DNA of 64,000 bases from Diphasiastrum complanatum (Eukaryota; Streptophyta; Lycopodiopsida; Lycopodiales; Lycopodiaceae), in the NCBI GenBank assembly GCA_029204225.1, contig CM055102.1:14451285-14515284 (forward strand), written 5' to 3'. How positions within the stretch are numbered: the stretch's first letter is position 1; every line of letters starts with the position of its first letter. The notes beneath the pieces were generated by a model. The model had not been told where the DNA came from. It saw nothing but the letters and a program-made list of their open reading frames with translations, and made no database searches. Positions 33,177 through 44,965 of the stretch are shown here, piece by piece. A program made the position numbers and the translations under genes.

Positions 33177-33370
33177 AGGACAAGAAGAATATGAGAAATG
33201 TATGTCTCTTGTGTGTGCTTTTTGATGTTATAGATCTACATATGGCCAAAACCTTGGCTTTCATATCTTGAATGAGCTACAATCTTCACTTTATTCAACA
33301 CAAATCTTAATTGGCATTTGATCCTTTTGTTCTTAGCTTTACATGTTTTACACAACATCCTAAAACTATT

Positions 33371-33550
33371 GTGATGATTTGCTAAAAGCTGAGGTGATGC
33401 TACCGTGTGAATTCGAATGACATCTTGTGATGATTTGCTAAAAGTTGAGGTGATGTTACCATGTGAATTCGAACGACATCATAAGCTGAAGCTACTATCG
33501 TGATGATTTGCTAAAATTCGAGGTGATGCTACCATGCGAGTTTGAACATG
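33371..33550. repeat. Three imperfect tandem units near the fibrillin 5' end
   Basis: Units starting GTGATGATTTGCTAAAA at 33371, 33427 and 33500 share about 50 bp each (GAGGTGATGCTACC, then a G-A-TTCGAA stretch). They lie about 200-370 bp upstream of the fibrillin ATG, so promoter proximity is possible. Confidence 0.75.
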
Positions 33551-33559
33551 AAAACAATT

Positions 33560-34240
33560 TCCTATTTTTAATCTTTTTAAACATGAAAACAATTTTTTTT
33601 ATCTTCAATCGTTTTGAATCTTAATCTTCGTTTTCTTTCAATTTTTTGACAATCTAAATGCTTCTCAAACATGATACAAGTGTACAACAAACCTTCTCTA
33701 GATTGAATGATCACCTTGTTAGCTTTGTCAGGTTAGCTTAGCTTATTCCTAGGTCAACTTATCTCTATCTTGATGATTTTCCAAAAGATGTTGCCTTTCT
33801 ATTGAATGAGTTTGAGCATGCAAATGCATTTAAAAAAAAATGCAATCAAATTTTTTTTCTTCATTTCCTAACAATCTCAATGCTTCTTTACATTTGAGCA
33901 TACATAGGTGTGGTGATCTTTCAACATTTCACATCACTTTGTTTCCTCAGGTTAAGCCTTTTGGATTTATGTAAGCTACATAAATTTTGATTCATATGAT
34001 AATGCTCTTGAATTTGCTTGTTTAGAAGCTTATAATCAATGGGAATTTCTCTATTCTTTGGCATGAATTCTTCAAACATGTGTTGGGTACTCATTTGTTT
34101 CAAACAATGTATGAAAGTCTTTTGATAATTTGGTAGTCTATCACAAAAACAATCTAGCCTTGATGTAAATGGTTTTCTTGGTGGAAGTGCTTTTAACATG
34201 TATTGATGGAGTGAAAACCATTAATCAAGTTATTGTATAA
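33560..34240. other. Spacer upstream of fibrillin gene
   Basis: AT-rich. A 92-codon minus-strand frame at 33921-34199 shows no recognised motif. Confidence 0.4.
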
Positions 34241-34589
34241 GAAATGAGTTAGGAATTTGCGGATTACACACAACTGTAACACAACGATTCACACAAGAAA
34301 CTACACATTGTACTTGATTAACTTGAACTATGCAATAATTACAACCTAAGTACTAAGTAGGGCTTAATAGGTGATAGTCGAACAGTCTAGTGCCTAGAGA
34401 GAGAAAATGAAACCGCAAAAGAAGTGGTTAATGTTTGTCATTTTTCAACTCTCTCCCTCAAACATATAACGTTTCTACAGAAGAAAAACGATAATAACAT
34501 CCATGGAGCATGCCTCCATGATAGCATGGCATCTAAGCATAGATATTTTCTACATCAAAAAATATCTTACAAGCTTTATGTAATCGCTT

Positions 34590-35900
34590 CTACACCAAGT
34601 TTAGTTTGAAAAGTTTCAAACTTATCTTTGCCCAAAGATTTTGTGAACACATCAACAAGGGTGCAATGTAGTAAAACAATGAACCACACTCACATCCCCA
34701 AATTGCAGTTTCTCTCATATAAAGTGATACTTTATCTCAAAATGTTTCGTTCTCACATGGAATATAGGATTTTTAGCCAACTGTATTCCAATTTGGCTAT
34801 CACTGAATATGGTGGTAGGATATGTTTGTCTCATACAATCTCGCTTAACAGATGTTGTAGCCAAACTGCCTCTTGAGTTGCTAAGCTCATTGCTTTATAC
34901 TTAGCTTCAGTAGTCGAATGAGATATAGTATCTTGTTTCTTACTAGACCACGAAAAACAACCATTGAAAGCATACCCTATGGTTGATCTTCTATCGTCTA
35001 TGTTGCCAACCCAATCAGCATCAACATACCCCTATAAATTTGGTAACTCATGTTGTCTTTCATAAATCAAACCAAGGTGGGGTGTGCCTTTCACATACCT
35101 CAAAATCTCTTTGCCGCATTCGAATGATCCAATGTAGGTGATGATATAAATTTACCAAACGCACAACATAGTAGATATCAAGACATGTAGTGGCAAGATA
35201 AATCAAGCTCCCAACTAGTTGACCAAATAAAGTAGTATCAACTTGACTGCTACCATCAAAGCGAGACAATTTTTTACCCACCTCACATGGCATGATATAT
35301 GGATTATAGTCAGAGATGTAAAACCTTTTAAATATTTCATAAACATTCTTGCTTTGACAAAGCCCAATGTTATTGGCATTCTGTCATACTTATACCCCTA
35401 AGCAATAGTGCATAAGATCAAGATCAGCCATCTCAAATTGCCTGCTTAGATTAGCCTTAATGGTATGAATGGGATTCTCATCGTTTCCTATAATGATGAT
35501 GTCATCAACGTACAATAGAACCAAGGAAATGCAATCATGACTCATGAAAACATGAAGATTTGGATTAGAATTGGTTCTCACAAACTTGTGGGAGAGAAAG
35601 TATGCATCCATACCACGCTCGTGGTGCTTGCTTAAGGCCATAAAGTGCCTTCCGTTGCTTGCACACTTGATCTTCATGCCCCTCGACAAAAAAAGTGCCT
35701 TTCGTCGCTTGCACACTTGATCTTCATGTCCCTCGATAAAAAAGCCTTGTGGCTAAACCATGTATAAAAAATGTAGACTTTACATCCATTTGGTGGATTT
35801 TCCACCCAAAGTAAGATGCCAATGCAATTATAAGGCATAGCGTAGTCCATTTTTCCACATGAGCAAACATTTCTTATAGTCAATGCCCTTTGTTTTGCTC
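34590..35900 (-). pseudogene. Copia RT and RNase H relic
   Basis: Minus strand from 35900: worn RT sequence, then LVLLYVDDIIIIGNDENPI with an intact YVDD (35501-35512), LSRQFEMADLDLMHYCLGV, then GSLIYLATTCLDIYYVV after a frame change. RNase H follows: a [16 protein letters not shown]-type segment near 35030, 'SWSSKKQ' and [19 protein letters not shown] near 34890. Several stops and a partly duplicated RT stretch (35674-35883 against 35600-35716) are present. A purine-rich run near 34450 followed by TTGAAAAATGACAAAC may be its polypurine tract and 3' LTR start (about 34250-34447). Confidence 0.8.
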
Positions 35901-36099
35901 ATAACCCTTCATTATTAAGTGTGCCTTGTACTTTGCAAAACTACCATCTGGTTCTGCGTTCAGATTATTGTCAGTATTGCGATGCTTTCCATGTTCGGTT
36001 TGACTATCTGATTGACTTGTCTGACTATCTGCTCATTGCTTCTGCTACCGCTACCATCGTGCATTAAACTCTAAATTTATCTTGTGTTCACCTACTTAG

Positions 36100-36480
36100 T
36101 TATCAGTAGTGCCCGAACCGAGGTGAGTGCGTTCCGATATTCATCATATCGTGTCCTCTTCCAGCAGTTAGATAATAAGTTTATCAACCAGAATGCTTCT
36201 TGCATAGCCTGCAGAGCTGCAATGTACTCTGACTCTATTGAGGACAATGCGATGGAGGTTTGTTTATGGCTATTCTAGAAAATTGGACCATTGTTGAGAA
36301 GGAATGAGAATCCAGATGTGGATTTTTGTGTATAAATATCAGCTGCCCAACTTGCATCAATGTCTTCCTGAAGCATATGGATTTTGTCTAGGTTGACCTT
36401 CCCAATTTTTTGGATCATTGGATCAGCCTAAGTGGTGGCTTATAGATTGCATATCAAATTTTTAGCATTTGCATGTAGAT
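36100..36480 (-). pseudogene. Copia RNase H fragment
   Basis: On the minus strand: DIDASWAADIYTQKSTSGFS, a stop, then SIESEYIAALQAMQEAFWLI. These are the first and central RNase H motifs of a copia element. The sequence stops matching near 36100. It differs from the RNase H at 34600-35030, so it is a separate insertion. Confidence 0.65.
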
Positions 36481-36792
36481 TTGGAATAGTCAATTTTTTG
36501 TAATTTTGTCAAAACCCTAATTTTGATTGGATCTCTAGATAGTGAGGTTTCTGGACTTCATTTGAGTGTGTTTCAATCTTAGGAAGTGGCAAAAGTCATT
36601 AGATTGAGAATAGATCATAGGTTGATCAAGATTTCACGATTCTATGTGTTAGTTTGCTGAGATAAGTGCTAGAGGAGAATTTGTGAGATAGTTTCAAATC
36701 TTGGTGATTTCTTTTGAAAGCATTTGTTGTTGTTCAAAGGAGTGCTTTGTGCATTGAAACAGGTTGAAAGAGAAAATCAAGTCATTGCTACA

Positions 36793-37360
36793 TGGCAGCC
36801 TCAATTAGAGTCATGTTGGAAGCCAATGATAGGCTTACCTCAAGTAACTATTCATTGTGGAAAGTGAGGATGGAGTCACTTCTTGAGATGATGATGTTTT
36901 GGATATTGTTCTAGGTTTGGAGGAGAGACCAGCAACACAACAAGATAAAATGAGATATGACAAGAGGGCCAAGAAGGCTCTGTAAGTGCACATCATCTTT
37001 TGAAGCTTGGAATTCATTGAAGGAGCTTCATGAATCCAAATCTACTTATAGAGTGTTGACTCTAAGAAGGCAAATCTTTTCTTGTTTGCAAAAGAATGAA
37101 GAAAGTCCAAGTACTTTTGTTTTGAGAATGAAAGCATTGAATGATGAGTTAGCTTGCATAGATTAAAGCATTAAGGAAGGAGAGCTTATTCAAGTGATTC
37201 TTAATGGCTTGTTGGATGCTCATGCTAACATTGTCCAAAGTATTTCTATTCAAAAGACTTTGCCAAGTTTGATGGATCTTCAAGAGATCTTGATCAATGA
37301 GGAATATAGGCTTCAAGCAAGAAGTGGATCTACATCGACACTTCAAGAGGATGATTACCT
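36793..37360 (+). pseudogene. Copia gag fragment (family 2 type)
   Basis: Starting MAASIRVMLEANDRLTSSNY, this reads as a UBN2-type copia gag: SLWKVRMESLLEM, FEAWNSLKELHESKSTYRVL, TLRRQIFSCLQ, MKALNDELACID and a stop, then VILNGLLDAHANIVQSI. Several small frameshifts and stops are present. The leader upstream (36580-36780) resembles the one upstream of the minus-strand gag at 46828-47073. At about 37360 the gag is joined to pol of another family. Confidence 0.75.
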
Positions 37361-37364
37361 CATA

Positions 37365-38914
37365 AGCGCAAGACTGTCAAATGCAAATGGGTTTTCAAAC
37401 TCAAATATGGACCAGACGAGAGTGTGACAAAATACAAGGCAAGACTGGCAGCAAAGGGTTTCTCTCAGAAATACGGTATTTACTACTCTGAAACCTTCTC
37501 TCCTATCATCAAACACTCATCCCTACTTATGTTGTTTGCATATGCAGCAGCTTATGACCTCAAGATCCACATTGTGCATGAGAAGAGAGCCTTCTTACAT
37601 GGCGAATTAGACGAAGAGGTCTACATGGATCAACCCCCAGGATTTGTCTCAAATTCACTTCCTGACTGTGTATGCAGAATGCATAGAAGCATATATGGTC
37701 TGAAGCAATCAGCCCGACAATGGTACAAGAAGAAGGATCAGGCCCTGAAATCATTGGGATTCAAGCCTCTGTTGGTTGACTCCAATGTGTATGTCAGAGT
37801 TACAGATGGGTAGATCATCATAGTGGCTGTTTATGTGGACCGCACTCTGATACTTTGCAGGAGTGAGTAGCTAATTGCTGAAGTAAAGACAGACATCTCG
37901 AAACATTTCGAGATAATGGATCTGGGAGAAGCCAGGTGTTACCTAGGCTTACAAATTGAAAGGGACTATGAGGGAGGCAAGTTATACCTTCACCAGTCCA
38001 GATACACCCAGAATATCCTAGGGGACTTTGGGATGCTGAACTGCAAAGGAGTGAACACTCCAATGCTCGCAGGGACGATGCTAACAAATGGCGACTGTCC
38101 AAAGACTAAGGAAGAAAGAGAACAGATGTAGCTCACACCCTACAGGAGGCTGATAGGTTCACTAATGTGCCTTGCAGACAACACACGTCCTGATATTGCT
38201 TATGCAGTATTCAGGATGAGCCAATTCTACACGAATCCAAGCTCGACACATTGAAAGATTGCAAAACAAATTTTGCAATATCTTCAATTAACGAGGGATT
38301 ATGGCTTGTGTTATTGTCGTGGTGCAGGTCTCAAGATACTTTCCTACAGTGATGCTAGTTGGGCATCTCTCAAGGACGACTGTAAAAGTGTCTCAGGAGG
38401 ATGCACCAACACATCAGGAGTAGCAGCTCTCTGGGTCAGCAAGAAGTAGACCATTGTAGCCCAGTTGTCCTGCGAAGCAGAGTACGTAGCAGCAGCGAAG
38501 ATGGCCAAAGAAATAATTTGGCTAAGGTAGTTCCTGGACAAATTGGGCAAAACAAGGAATGAGCCATTGGTCTTGCAGATGGACAACACTTCTGTGATAC
38601 ACCTGACGAAAGATTCTGTGTTCCACTCAAGAACGAAGCACATTGCGATCAAGTATCACTTGATTATGGATCTGATTGAAAGGAAGATGATGCAAACCAC
38701 CTTCATAGGAACAAAAGATATGGTTGCTGACATATTCACTAAAGCTCTAGACAAAGGTCTCTTTGAGAGGCAAAGGAACAGTCTCGGGATCATAAAGCTA
38801 CCATGCTTTGAGAGGGAGTTGAAGAAACAAAGTGTTTCTGATTACAAAGCCTTGCTAGCCTTTAGTCCTTCACTTGACGAAGATGTTCACGAACTTGAAC
38901 ATCTGGAGACATGA
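37365..38914 (+). pseudogene. Copia RT and RNase H (family 1)
   Basis: Reverse transcriptase starts inside its conserved WVFKLKYGPD region and runs well preserved through KARLAAKGFSQKYGIYYSET, YMDQPPGF, SIYGLKQSARQWYKK and VAVYVDRTLI, where YVDD has become YVDR (37832-37843). RNase H follows: SYSDASWASLKDDCKSVSGG, SCEAEYVAAAKMAKE, QMDNTSVIHLTKDSVFHSRT, VADIFTKALDKGLF, ending at a stop at 38912. About six in-frame stops interrupt it. It supplies the roughly 60 RT residues missing from the 4791-7516 copy. Confidence 0.85.
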
Positions 38915-39158
38915 AACACGAAGAGTTTTGCGAACACGAAAGTCAACGGAGATCAAGACAAACGGTTCACGAACACGAACGGTTCGCGAACACAAAGGAT
39001 CCACGAATGAGATTCCTTTGCGGTCCAACAAGAGAGAAAGACAGACGAGATAAGCAAAACCAACGGTGGAAATGAAACTCGTTCTGTCCTCGCGCTCCAA
39101 GGAGTACCACCAAAGATCACGCAAGTACCCAGAAGTACAAAGATCCGACTTGATGGCA

Positions 39159-39650
39159 TGATGTCAGCAGATACTTCCTAGGTCATGGCTAATTTGCCAC
39201 TCTTGTAATTCTCTAATTAGTTGTAGATGTATAATCACTCTAATCTTAGAGACCGTACTTACTGGATAATACTTGACACATATCAGAACAGGATACATAG
39301 AGTGTAACTAAGAGAAGAGACACTAAAGAAGTCTGATGCTAGTAAGCAATCGAGACGAACACAGAAAGAAGCTCTGCCTGCGTGCGAGAAGATAATTCTG
39401 TCTAGGATTCGAAGAAGCTATAGAACATCAAATTTGGATCATTCCTTAAGAAGTAGCACTCATTAATGAGGGCTGATTTCACACATATGAGCTCTCTGTC
39501 CGTACAGAGCTCCGCTGGATCAGATCAGCCTTGATTTGATCCACTTATGATCCACAGATTGCTTGTTTCTCAGCGAGTTTGAATCCCTCTCCCAAATCCG
39601 AGTTCCTGCAGGCAAAAACACCGATGATCTGATGTATACACCCTCACCTC
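39159..39650 (+). repeat. Probable family-1 LTR remnant
   Basis: This follows the family-1 pol 3' end and starts TGATGTCAGCAGA like the LTR at 7628. Similarity fades and the right end is unclear. Another element's pol starts near 39651. Confidence 0.4.
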
Positions 39651-41549
39651 TTCAAAGCATGAAGCTCTGATAGGATATGCATCCACTAAAAAAGCATACA
39701 AGATTTATTTGCCCTCTACTGACAAGAATGTTGTTGGTTGAGATGTGATCTTCCATGAAGATCAGAAGTTTAACTTGGATGATGCACAGATCAAGGAGAC
39801 TCATGCAAGATCTACAATCATCAATCTTGATGTTGTTCAAGAAGAGGTGAGGCCGAGGCTTGAGGAAGAGCAAATTCAAGCTACCACACCCAGAAGACCT
39901 ACACGAGCAAGATCTGAGCCAAGGAGGCTCACATATGATGAAGAAGGAAGGCAAGTGGAAGGTGAAACTTCCTATCATGCACTTTTTATATCAGATGAAG
40001 AGCCTGAGGATGTCCAAGAAGCTTTTCAATCCAAGGAGTGGGTTGAAGCAATGACCCAAGAATTTGAAGCCTTGATGTCAAATAACACATGGGAGCTTGT
40101 GGAGCCACCAAACAACATGCATGTGATTGGATGTAAGTGGGTATTCAGACTCAAGTATAATCATGATGGATCTATCAATATGTATAAAGCAAGACTTTGT
40201 GCCAAAGGCTACTCACAGATCAAAGTTCTTGACTATGAAGACACCTTTGCACCAGTTGCAAAGATGGTAACAATTTGAATACTCATATCTCTTGCATGTT
40301 TTCACAAATGGAGTATGTTCCAGCTTGATGTTTCTAATGAATTTCTCAATGGTTACCTTGAGGAGGAGATTTATATGGAACAGCCTCCAGGTTTTGTGAA
40401 GGAAGGTGATGAATCAAAAGTTTTTCTTTTGTTCAAAAGTCTGTATGGACTGAAATAGGCACCAAGGTCTTGGTATGCAAGGCCCAATTCCTATCTCATA
40501 TCACTCGGATTTTGTCTAAGTGAATATGACCCTTCTCTGTATTATAAGTTTGTAGATAACTTTGTAATTATTCTTCTCATCTATGTAGATGATATCATTC
40601 TTTGTGGAAACAATGAGAAGTTAGTTGAAGAAACTAAGCATGCACTTGGTACTGAGTTTAAGATGCAAGACTTAGGAGTTCTTCACTATATTCTAGGCCT
40701 TGAAATAGATTTTCGGAAAGGTCATGCATTTATAAGCCAAAGTAGATATGCACTTTCCATGCTCAAGAAATTCCATATGGAGAACCGTAAAGGCATAGAT
40801 ACACCTATGGAGCACACTGTAAAAGTTCCTATTAAAGATGATGAAAAATCCTTTGAGGACATCACTCTTTATAGGAGTCTTATTGACTCACTTATTTGGT
40901 TAATAGTGACTAGGCCTTATCTATGCTTTTGTCTTCATAAGCTAAGTCAACACATGCAGGATCCAAAGTTATATCATTGGAAGTTGGCTAAAAGAGTCTT
41001 GAGGTATATATCTTCTACCTTGGATTATGGACTATACTGCAAAGGAGAAGATCTAACTTTGATTGCTTTTTTAGATTCAGATTTTGCAGGAGACAGGTTG
41101 GACAGGAAATCCAAAAGTGCTTACACTATATTTGTTGGAGGAAATTTGGTTTGTTGGCTATCAAAGAAGCAGGCAACTATTTCCGTATCATCCTATGAAG
41201 CTGAATACAAATCTCTTACAACTACAACAAAGGAGGTTTTATGGATCAAAAGGCTACTTTTGGAACTAAAGTGTTATGCAAATGAAGATTTACCAATTAT
41301 CAAGAATGATAACATTTCTGCCCAGGCTCTTGTAAATAATCCAGTCGTCATGCAAGGAGCAAGCATATTGAAGTGGCTCATCATTTTGTAAGAGAAAAGT
41401 CATTGGGAGAGAGATCTCATTGGAGCATGTTTCATCTTCAGATTGTGTTGCAGATCTTCTCACCAGACCTCTACTCAGAAATGTGTTTATGAAGATGAGG
41501 TCTAACCTTGGCCTAATTTCAAAATCTATGTTGATAGGAACATAAATTT
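39651..41549 (+). pseudogene. Copia pol 3' half: linker, RT, RNase H (near-intact)
   Basis: The best-preserved polymerase in the window. Integrase C-terminus and acidic linker 39651-40000. RT 40010-40660: EAFQSKEWVEAMTQEFEALM, GCKWVFRLKYNHDGS, FQLDVSNEFLNGYLEEEIYM, KSLYGLK, LLIYVDDIILCGN with intact YVDD (40582-40593). Connection and RNase H 40663-41500: MQDLGVLHYILGLEI, FLDSDFAGDRLDRKS, SSYEAEYKSLTTTTKEVLWI, DCVADLLTRPLL. Stops at 40276 and 40456 look like single C-to-T changes (CGA/CAG type), and a frameshift lies near 41350. The LTR that follows carries the family-2 motif, so this is the RT-bearing relative of the domain-X elements. Confidence 0.85.
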
Positions 41550-41652
41550 TAAGCAGGAATGTGAAGATTATTAAAATATTATCTTCCTATCTTGAGTTTG
41601 GGGCCATGTCCATGGTGATTTCCACTAAAATTTATGTTGTACATAAAAGGAG

Positions 41653-42287
41653 TGTGAATTGAGCACATATCCTCCTAGTGTAGCTCGGATTTGAGTTAGA
41701 TAGGTTCAATTATGATGACATGCAGATGTTTAGATAGCATGCAAAGTCTTATTGTATGCATGCAAGCCATGTAATCAGTGCATGCAACATGCAAAGTAGT
41801 TTCAGTGATCTACACATGTCTAGGCAGTTTTATGAGTTGACATGCAGTACATGCAACATACATGCATGCAGTTACACATGTGGATCTATGGTAGGTGAAT
41901 TAGTTCAGTTAAGTGGACTTTCCATGCAACTCCACTGTAGGAATTCGAGTCTCTCTCATGTAGGAAAAGCTGGGCATGTTTTGCCACATTGTGAATATTG
42001 AGATTTTAGTGTTTTGGAATCATTATCTCTCTACCCGAGTTTTCTATGCTTGATTTTCTCTCTCTACCCGAGAGCAGCCTTTTTTTCCCATACTAAACAC
42101 TTAGAATTATTTCTGACATTCATTTCTCATAGTGAAGAGTTAGATTTTTTCATCTGATATATGCCAATGTGCTCTTGCCTTAGATTTTTCAAGCATACTG
42201 TTCTTTGATCAATCTTGTGCAATCACAACACCTCAATAAGATCCTGTAAGTTGTGTGGTGAAGTTCACACGTGCTAAAAACTTCACA
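41653..42287 (+). repeat. 3' LTR of the 39.65-41.55 kb element
   Basis: It starts TGTGAATTGAGC after a purine-rich ACATAAAAGGAG and ends near TTCACA (42287). It holds two copies of the TCTCTCTACCCGAG motif (42030-42080) and a CACACGTG near the end, as in the nested element's LTRs. The right end is approximate. Confidence 0.6.
41718..41930. promoter_or_regulatory. Cluster of RY motifs (CATGCA) in an LTR
   Basis: About ten CATGCA/TGCATG words lie within roughly 210 bp of the LTR's left (U3-like) part. RY elements are known binding sites of plant B3-domain factors (ABI3/FUS3/LEC2). The density suggests an enhancer-like or tandem origin. Function is inferred. Confidence 0.45.
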
Positions 42288-42479
42288 TCTTAAATAGACT
42301 TCAAGATGTTTTGTTAATAGAATTACCTCATTGCTTACCGCCTTCTAGGACAATAGACCATAGGATTGTGTCAATTTAAAGTAGTTAACATATATCTAGA
42401 CAACTTTATAGGTTTTTCAGAAGGAGTTAGAGACTTTTGGTCAAATATAAAACTATTTAAGGATGGTACATATACAACC

Positions 42480-42815
42480 TAGTAAGTCACCATGGGGTTG
42501 TGTTCTTTTGAAAGTGAAAAAGATTGGAGGCTTCCAAATGTGTGTTGACTACAAGGAGCTGAATTAGGTAGCTATAAAATGACTATTCACTGCAAAGGAT
42601 GGATGACCTAGTATATCACTTGGAGGGAGCAAAATTCTTCACTAAGATAGATTTTAGGACTGGGTAGGATGCATCTCGACAACATGAATTGATTTACGGA
42701 CAACATTTGAAATTTGCAAATTTTTAGCATTGTCTTTTGGATTAACAAATGCATGTACGACATTTCAACAGATGATGAATGACTTATTTCATCCATATGT
42801 AGGAAAATTCTCATA
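42480..42815 (+). pseudogene. Ty3/gypsy reverse transcriptase fragment
   Basis: Reads SPWGCVLLKVKKIGGFQMCVDYKELN, then a DLVYHLEGAKFFTKIDF-like stretch and, in another frame, TTFEICKFLALSFGLTNACTTFQQMMND, which is the conserved gypsy RT fingers and palm. Stops and shifts disable it. Both flanks are copia LTRs. Confidence 0.75.
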
Positions 42816-42824
42816 AAGGGAAAG

Positions 42825-43518
42825 TGTTAAAATTCACAAGCTAGTTTGGACCAATTTTGGTCATATGTATTATAATTGGCAAGATGGCCATGTAATTGGA
42901 TGCCACATGTTCCAAATAGCATAGGATGCTTTTCCAAAGCTTTATTCTACATGTTACATTGTGATGGCACCTTTGAAAAGAGGCCAAAAAGTGCATAGAT
43001 AGGGTAGAGAGAAAATAGGACCCAAAAATAGCATGTTTTTCATTGTTTTTGGATGTCGAGATCTAGACCCCTAATTGGATCCAATGATCTATTAGATTAG
43101 ATGCTAGGGTTAGGTTATGTTGAGTTCAGAGAAGCCCTAAAATGCTTAGATCCGAGCTACCTATGTATAAATATCTGATGAATTCTTCATTAATTCAATG
43201 AGTAAAAATTGGTTTTCCTTCTATCAATGTTGTTGGTGATCCATATGCTTGATATTTGCATTTGATTTGAGTTCTTTGAATTTGTGAGATTGATTAAAAA
43301 GTTAAGGTACTATACTCTGCCTTTGGTATAGTCCGTACATTCACACGTGTGAAGGAAATTGCAAGATTTTGAGCCTTGTAGTGGAGTTCAAGCCAAGGGA
43401 AAGCTAGGAAACACTAAATTGGTTGGTGTTTTTGCTATAAGATATCAATTGGATCCATTAAAGGTGCTTCCTCCATCATGTCAAACATTTATTGGAGTTT
43501 TTTTGTTGCATTTCAACA
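42825..43518 (+). repeat. 5' LTR of a copia element (family 2 gag)
   Basis: Begins TGTTAAAATTCACAAGC and ends ...TTTCAACA at 43518. A primer-binding site follows at once, which fixes the right end. 694 bp. Confidence 0.75.
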
Positions 43519-43530
43519 TGGTATCAGAAC
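43519..43530 (+). promoter_or_regulatory. Primer-binding site (tRNA-Met type)
   Basis: TGGTATCAGAAC lies directly after the LTR's terminal CA. It is near the plant copia consensus TGGTATCAGAGC, complementary to the initiator tRNA-Met 3' end. Confidence 0.8.
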
Positions 43531-43876
43531 TATGTTATGAAATAAGCTAAATTCTTGCAATTTGATTCACTAGCATCATAGATTTTAATCAATTCAAGCA
43601 GTGACTGATTCTTTGTGATTATCTATGATTTGTATCTCCATTCTTGATCAAACTAAGTGAAGAGGAGTCTTGTAGGATCTGATCTACAGGTGTTTAGGTC
43701 TCTAAAACCAAGATCAAGTCACTTCTTATCTACAAGACCAAGTTAGCAAGAAATAGCATCTTATTAAGAATTCATTTTTTGATCATTCTCATGTCCCTAG
43801 ATAGTGGGATAGCTAGTACTTGCATCCTTTCTACTGTGTATCCATTCTTAGAGATCAATCTCTTGTTTAAAGGAGG

Positions 43877-44630
43877 ATGGCATCCATGAATGCTTATCTT
43901 TTGGATTCTAGTGAGAGGTTGAACAAATCAAACTATTCTATTTGGAAACTAGGAATGGAATCAATCCTTGTAATGCAAGACTTGATAAATATAGTGAGTG
44001 GGGATGAGGATGAACCTATCCACCCTCAAGAATCCACTAAATACAAAAAGAGGTGCAAACTAGCCCTTTATTGTATTAAAATGAATGTAGCCAATGAACT
44101 CCTAGAGGAAGTAGGAGAATGTACCTCGACCCAAGAGGCTTGGGAGTCCCTTCAAAAGGTTTATTAGTCAAAGAACACTACAAGGTTGCTTGCCTTAAAG
44201 CATCATATCTTTCAAAGTTACCAAAAGAAGGGAGAGAGTGCTCATTTAAACAAAGAAATTTCCTTTATAGGAGAATCTATAAAGGAAGATGAGCTTATAC
44301 AACTCATCTTGAATGGCCTTTGTGTATATTTCTCTAACTTGGTGCAAGGATATGCCATAATGAGCAAGTTACCATCTCTTGAAGACCTCCAATGTGTCCT
44401 CATGGCCGAGGAGAATATGAGATAAAACTTCAACTAATGCAAGGATGGATAGGCTTTCTATCCATGATGGAGATGATCAAGCACTCTTCACCAAGAGCAA
44501 GGGATCTACATTCAAGGAGAGTCAAGCAAGGATTGAAGATCAAGATGGATTTTCAACTCCAAATCCAAGCAATACCAAACAGGTGTTGGATTATTCTCTT
44601 TCTTACCAATCAACTAATCGGTTCTAATCT
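43877..44630 (+). pseudogene. Copia gag (family 2)
   Basis: Starts MASMNAYLLDSSERLNKSNY and follows the same plan as the nested element's gag: IWKLGMESILVMQDLINIVS, KKRCKLALYCIKMNVANELL, EAWESLQKVY, a TAG, then KHHIFQSYQKK, FIGESIKEDELIQLILNGL and PSLEDLQCVLMAEE. Stops at 44165 and 44423 and frame changes break it. The C-terminal part (DGDDQALFTKSKGS) matches the basic linker before a zinc knuckle, which is missing. The sequence ends abruptly near 44635. Confidence 0.8.
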
Positions 44631-44635
44631 TCATC

Positions 44636-44965
44636 CGTTGTTTATCCAGTTCTGTGGAGTTTTACCATAGCGTCGCTTTTCTCACTCACTTCGGTTTTTT
44701 CGCTTTTTGCGAAGTTGTTGCCTGTCAGGAATCTCGTGTAAAAATGCAATGTCGCTTTTCGCATTTTTCACATGTCAGGATTTGCGAGCAAATATGCAGA
44801 GTCGCATTTTTTTTACTTGACAGAATGTCGCATTTTCGCTTTTTCCAAAGTGCCTCAAATGTTAAGAAATGACTCTGGCAAACTGTAGGGCAACCCTAAT
44901 GAGATTTAAGGGCACTGTCGAATTTTTCGCAAGGCTCTGAGCGACAGAAGCAGAAAGTCTCCAAG
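44636..44965. repeat. Junction spacer with degenerate TCGC-TTTT repeats
   Basis: Motifs such as GTCGCTTTTCGCATTTTT and TGTCAGGA recur four or five times in about 220 bp between two copia families. No protein is seen. It may be the breakpoint filler, or an inserted minisatellite. Confidence 0.45.

Noticed and set aside
32974-33264. Glu-rich plus-strand and Phe/Leu-rich minus-strand frames
   Set aside because: Shadows of the poly-Ser transit peptide codons of fibrillin exon 1.
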